NCBI GenBank assembly: GCA_020847555.1
Contig: JADLBT010000193.1
Coordinates: forward strand, 1 to 16,447
Direction of reading: 5' to 3'
DNA from: Gemmataceae bacterium
Lineage (GTDB): Bacteria > Planctomycetota > Planctomycetia > Gemmatales > Gemmataceae
Length of the DNA: 16,447 nt
Shown here: one piece after another, positions 14,320-16,447 of the stretch
How positions within the stretch are numbered: the first letter of the stretch is position 1
Layout: the number at the start of each line of letters is the position of its first letter
The notes under the pieces: model-generated
The model's database searches: none
Seen by the model: only the letters and a program-made list of their open reading frames with translations
Told to the model about the DNA's origin: nothing
Program-made: the position numbers and the translations under genes

Positions 14320-14358
14320 CGCGGGCACGGCGCTTACCTTGCCCGCGTTCTTCTTTGT
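14320..14358 (+). terminator. Second terminator-like hairpin downstream of the tRNA
   Basis: CGCGGGCA (14320-14327) and TGCCCGCG (14340-14347) form an 8-bp stem with a 12-base loop, followed by the T-rich TTCTTCTTTG. It could back up the first terminator. The remainder of 14359-14444 shows nothing I can name. Confidence 0.5.
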
Positions 14359-14444
14359 CGCCCGCCGACCAGGCCGACCCCGGAGCCGCCCGCGGAGGGG
14401 AAGGGGTTTGGTCGCAAAGCCTTAACTCCTCACTCCCCTCAGCC

Positions 14445-15113
14445 TCACGGCAGCTCGCGGATACGGATGTTGCGCAGCCACAGCGGCAGGCCGTGGTCCT
14501 GGAAGCCGATGTACCCGGTCGGCGGCCGGTTCTTCAGCCTCGGATTGTCGAGCCGTACCTCGTTGACGACCTCGCCGTTGAGCTTCACCGTCACCGCGTT
14601 GCCCTTGCTGGTGACCTGCATGCGGTTCCACTCGCCGGCCGGCTTCGCGGCATTCTTCGTCGGCGGCAGGCCCGGGATGATGCCGCCGGAGTCGTGGTCG
14701 TTCAGCTTCGCACCCGGCTTCTTGCTGGCCGAATCGTAGAGCTGGACCTCGATGCCGGTCGCGACCGGGCTCTTCTTGTCGCCGACGTGGAAGTAGAAGC
14801 CGCTGTTGCCGCCCTTGGCGACCTTGTACTCGAAGTCCGCCTCGAAATCCCTGTACGGCTTGTTCAGCCACAGGTAGGCGTCGTAGCGCTGCCACCCCTT
14901 CTCCCCCGGACGCGGCTCCAGCGCCACCACGTCCCCCTTCCCCAGCTTCCAGTTGCCGGTGGTCGTCCAGTTCTGCTTCAGGTCGCCCCCCTTGAGCAGA
15001 TCGACCCCGGCGGCCTGCTTACCCCCCTGCCCGACCGCGCCTCCGACGGCGAACAACCACAGCGCCACGGCGGGCGCGACGATCGGGAACAGACGGCGGC
15101 GAATGGACTCCAT
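14445..15113 (-). CDS. Exported DUF1080 (3-keto-disaccharide hydrolase family) protein
   Basis: The protein has 222 residues from the ATG at 15113-15111, preceded at four bases by GGAGGAGGT (15126-15118). A GTG five codons upstream lies inside that site and is rejected. The N-terminus MESIRRRLFPIVAPAVALWLFAVGG is a signal peptide. The mature domain is the DUF1080 jelly-roll (concanavalin-like) fold: an N-terminal DLLKGGDLKQNW, then FEADFEYKVAKGGNSGFYFHV, GIEVQLYDS, HDSGGIIPG, AGEWNRMQV, VTVKLNGEVVNE, and the C-terminal GYIGFQDHGLPLWLRNIRIREL. These are hallmarks of the family. It is a short single-domain version filling nearly the whole protein. Some members hydrolyse 3-keto-glycosides; planctomycetes carry many copies, so this one's substrate is unknown. 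It is divergently placed from the SGNH-like gene. Confidence 0.92.
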   Translation of the reverse strand: MESIRRRLFPIVAPAVALWLFAVGGAVGQGGKQAAGVDLLKGGDLKQNWTTTGNWKLGKGDVVALEPRPGEKGWQRYDAYLWLNKPYRDFEADFEYKVAKGGNSGFYFHVGDKKSPVATGIEVQLYDSASKKPGAKLNDHDSGGIIPGLPPTKNAAKPAGEWNRMQVTSKGNAVTVKLNGEVVNEVRLDNPRLKNRPPTGYIGFQDHGLPLWLRNIRIRELP

Positions 15114-15117
15114 GTGT

Positions 15118-15126
15118 ACCTCCTCC
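15118..15126 (-). promoter_or_regulatory. Strong ribosome-binding site deciding the DUF1080 start
   Basis: On the minus strand GGAGGAGGT precedes the ATG (15113) by four bases. It lies inside the coding frame of the alternative upstream GTG, which argues for the shorter protein. Confidence 0.75.
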
Positions 15127-15297
15127 ACGAGAAGCGGCCACGGTTGCGGTATCAGGGGGTAACGTAAACGCTCGCACGCGGAGGGGCAAGCCTTGTATCG
15201 TCCACGGGGCTACGGGGCGGGCGGTCGCGTTGCTATCGTAGGGAAAGAAGGTTGGCCCAGTCCTTCGCCGGGAACGAGGAATTCGGTGCAGGTGCCC

Positions 15298-16110
15298 ATG
15301 ACCGCCGCTCGCGCCAGCGTCGCACTCACCCCCGCGCATCTCCCGCGCCGGCGGGTGGTACTGCTCGGCGCCAGCAACCTGACGTTCGGCCTGCCCGCGG
15401 CGCTCGACACGGCGCGGCGGATCTGGGGCGCACCGCTCGACGTGCTGGCCGCGCTGGGCCACGGGCGCTCGTACGGTCGGTGGCACCGCCTGCTCTTTCG
15501 CGACCTGCCGGGCATCATCGAGTGCGGCCTGTGGGACGCCCTCGCGCGGTGCGGGCCGGCTCCGACGGCGGCCCTGCTTACCGACGTCGGCAACGACCTG
15601 CTGTTCGAGGAGACGCCGGCGCAGATCGCTGCCTGGATCGAGGCGTGCATCGACCGACTCCTTGCGGCCGGCGCGCGCGTGGCCCTGACGCCGCTGCCGC
15701 TGTGCAGCGTCGCCCAACTCTCGCCGCGGAAGTTCCGGCTGCTGCGGACCGTCCTCTTCCCCGGCTCCCGCCTGCAGTACGCCACCGCCGTGCAGCGCGC
15801 CCACGAACTGGACGAACGACTGCGCGGCCTGGCACGCGACCGCGGGCTGCAGCTGGCCGAGCACCGGCCGGAGTGGTACGGGTTCGACCCGATTCACATT
15901 CGGGGGCGCCACCACGCGAGGGCGTGGTACGACATGATGGCGTGCTGGGTGGACGCGCCGCCGCGCTTCGCCTCGGTCGGCGGGTCGCTGCGGCGCAAGG
16001 TGTACCTCGCCCTGCTCGCGCCGGATCGGCGCTGGCTGTTCGGGCAGGAGTACCGCAAGGTACAGCCGGCGGGCCGGCTGGAGGACGGAACGACGGTGGC
16101 GCTGTACTGA
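15298..16110 (+). CDS. SGNH/GDSL-like hydrolase
   Basis: The protein has 270 residues from the ATG at 15298. A GTG at 15286 with GAGGA five bases upstream is a real alternative, adding only four residues. The SGNH-fold blocks are visible in order: LLGASNLTFGL with the candidate nucleophile S26, GHGRSYG (54-60) giving the block II Gly, DVGNDLLF with G98-N99-D100, and GFDPIHI with D197 and H200 as the candidate catalytic Asp/His pair. The Ser context is GASN, not the usual GDS. There is no signal peptide, so it is probably cytoplasmic. The SGNH family includes esterases, lipases and acyl-hydrolases of sugars; the substrate cannot be told here. It starts 184 bases from the divergent DUF1080 gene; I see no clear promoter in that gap. 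The stop is TGA at 16108-16110. Confidence 0.75.
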   Translation: MTAARASVALTPAHLPRRRVVLLGASNLTFGLPAALDTARRIWGAPLDVLAALGHGRSYGRWHRLLFRDLPGIIECGLWDALARCGPAPTAALLTDVGNDLLFEETPAQIAAWIEACIDRLLAAGARVALTPLPLCSVAQLSPRKFRLLRTVLFPGSRLQYATAVQRAHELDERLRGLARDRGLQLAEHRPEWYGFDPIHIRGRHHARAWYDMMACWVDAPPRFASVGGSLRRKVYLALLAPDRRWLFGQEYRKVQPAGRLEDGTTVALY

Positions 16111-16118
16111 AACCTCAC

Positions 16119-16160
16119 GCCGCCTGCGGCCTGGCGCCAGCACGCGGAGCCGCAAGCGGC
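16119..16160 (+). repeat. Two short self-complementary GCCGC-NN-GCGGC units
   Basis: GCCGCCTGCGGC (16119-16130) and GCCGCAAGCGGC (16149-16160) are each self-complementary, and lie between the SGNH-like gene and the DUF2891 gene. They may act as a weak terminator or be a small dispersed repeat. The stems are only 5 bp. Confidence 0.35.
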
Positions 16161-16190
16161 ACACTTACCGCACCCACGGATATCGTACCC

Positions 16191-16447
16191 ATGAAACGTA
16201 CCCTCGCTGTTCTGCTCGTCCTCGCGTTGATCCTGGCCCCCGCGCCGCACGTCGAGTCCGGCGCCCCGAAGAAGAGGTCTGCCATGCTGACCCAGCAACA
16301 GGCGTCGGCGTTCGCGCGCCTGGCGCTCAAGGGTATCCAGAAGGAGTACCCGAACAAGCTGGGGATCGTCCTCAACGGCGCCGCCGACGTCAAGGGTCCG
16401 AAGGCACTGCACCCGGCGTTCTACGGCTGCTTCGACTGGCACTCGTC
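16191..16447 (+). CDS. DUF2891 family protein, N-terminal part (runs off the window)
   Basis: An ATG at 16191 opens a frame that continues to the window end (85 codons plus two bases). The N-terminus MKRTLAVLLVLALILAPAP is a signal peptide, followed by a basic linker (APKKRSA). From about residue 40 the sequence FARLALKGIQKEYPNK, then ALHPAFYGCFDWHS at the edge, is the characteristic start of DUF2891 proteins. I know no established biochemical function for that family; the conserved His/Asp/Trp residues suggest an enzyme or sugar-binding toroid, but that is a guess. It begins 80 bases after the SGNH-like stop, in the same direction. No clear ribosome-binding site is seen (ACGGA at 16176-16180 is weak). 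Confidence 0.85.
   Translation, partial: MKRTLAVLLVLALILAPAPHVESGAPKKRSAMLTQQQASAFARLALKGIQKEYPNKLGIVLNGAADVKGPKALHPAFYGCFDWHS

Noticed and set aside
13670..14739. Several short frames over the tRNA/intron region on both strands
   Set aside because: They run through the tRNA exons, group I intron core and terminators; none has a family signature. None resembles a homing endonuclease (no LAGLIDADG, GIY-YIG or HNH motif).
15114..15297. Promoters in the gap between the divergent DUF1080 and SGNH-like genes
   Set aside because: No -35/-10 pair with acceptable spacing could be supported on either strand.

Overview
The window is about 16.4 kb of very GC-rich DNA. Its gene content points to a planctomycete, most likely of the Gemmata/Gemmataceae group. 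The main reasons are a transmembrane Ser/Thr kinase with a long N-terminal leader, a DUF1080 protein, an exported TPR-CHAT protein, a DUF2891 protein, a large beta-helix surface protein, and an intergenic hairpin whose translation would read NPKRKRG, which I recall as a common dispersed repeat in Gemmata-type genomes. The assignment is inference; no phylogenetic marker gene is present apart from one tRNA.

Layout: (1) 2-3496, + strand: 3' part of a giant right-handed beta-helix protein, with a 774-777-nt internal tandem duplication, a Pro-rich stalk and a C-terminal hydrophobic anchor. (2) 3633-11843, + strand: a membrane Ser/Thr kinase with a DUF4384-like C-terminus, then 28 bases later a 1300-residue exported TPR-CHAT caspase-like protein, then three small exported helical proteins, at least two of them lipoproteins. 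I read this as one functional neighbourhood: cytoplasmic kinase, single membrane crossing, and an extracytoplasmic peptidase with helical partners. (3) 11904-13603, - strand: a sensorless histidine kinase whose stop codon overlaps the start of a D-amino-acid-transaminase-like enzyme. The transaminase stop codon lies inside the NPKRKRG hairpin. (4) 13811-14214, + strand: a tRNA with anticodon CAT (Ile2 or Met) split in its anticodon loop by a 332-nt group I intron, followed by two terminator-like hairpins. (5) 14445-15113, - strand: an exported DUF1080 protein. It is divergent from an SGNH-hydrolase-like gene (15298-16110, +), which is followed by the 5' end of a DUF2891 gene (16191 to the window end).

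The two items most worth following up are the group I intron in the tRNA(CAT) gene, whose catalytic core can be laid out helix by helix, and the kinase / TPR-CHAT / helical lipoprotein locus, which could be an undescribed envelope signalling and proteolysis module. Functions for the second are inferred from domains and gene order only.
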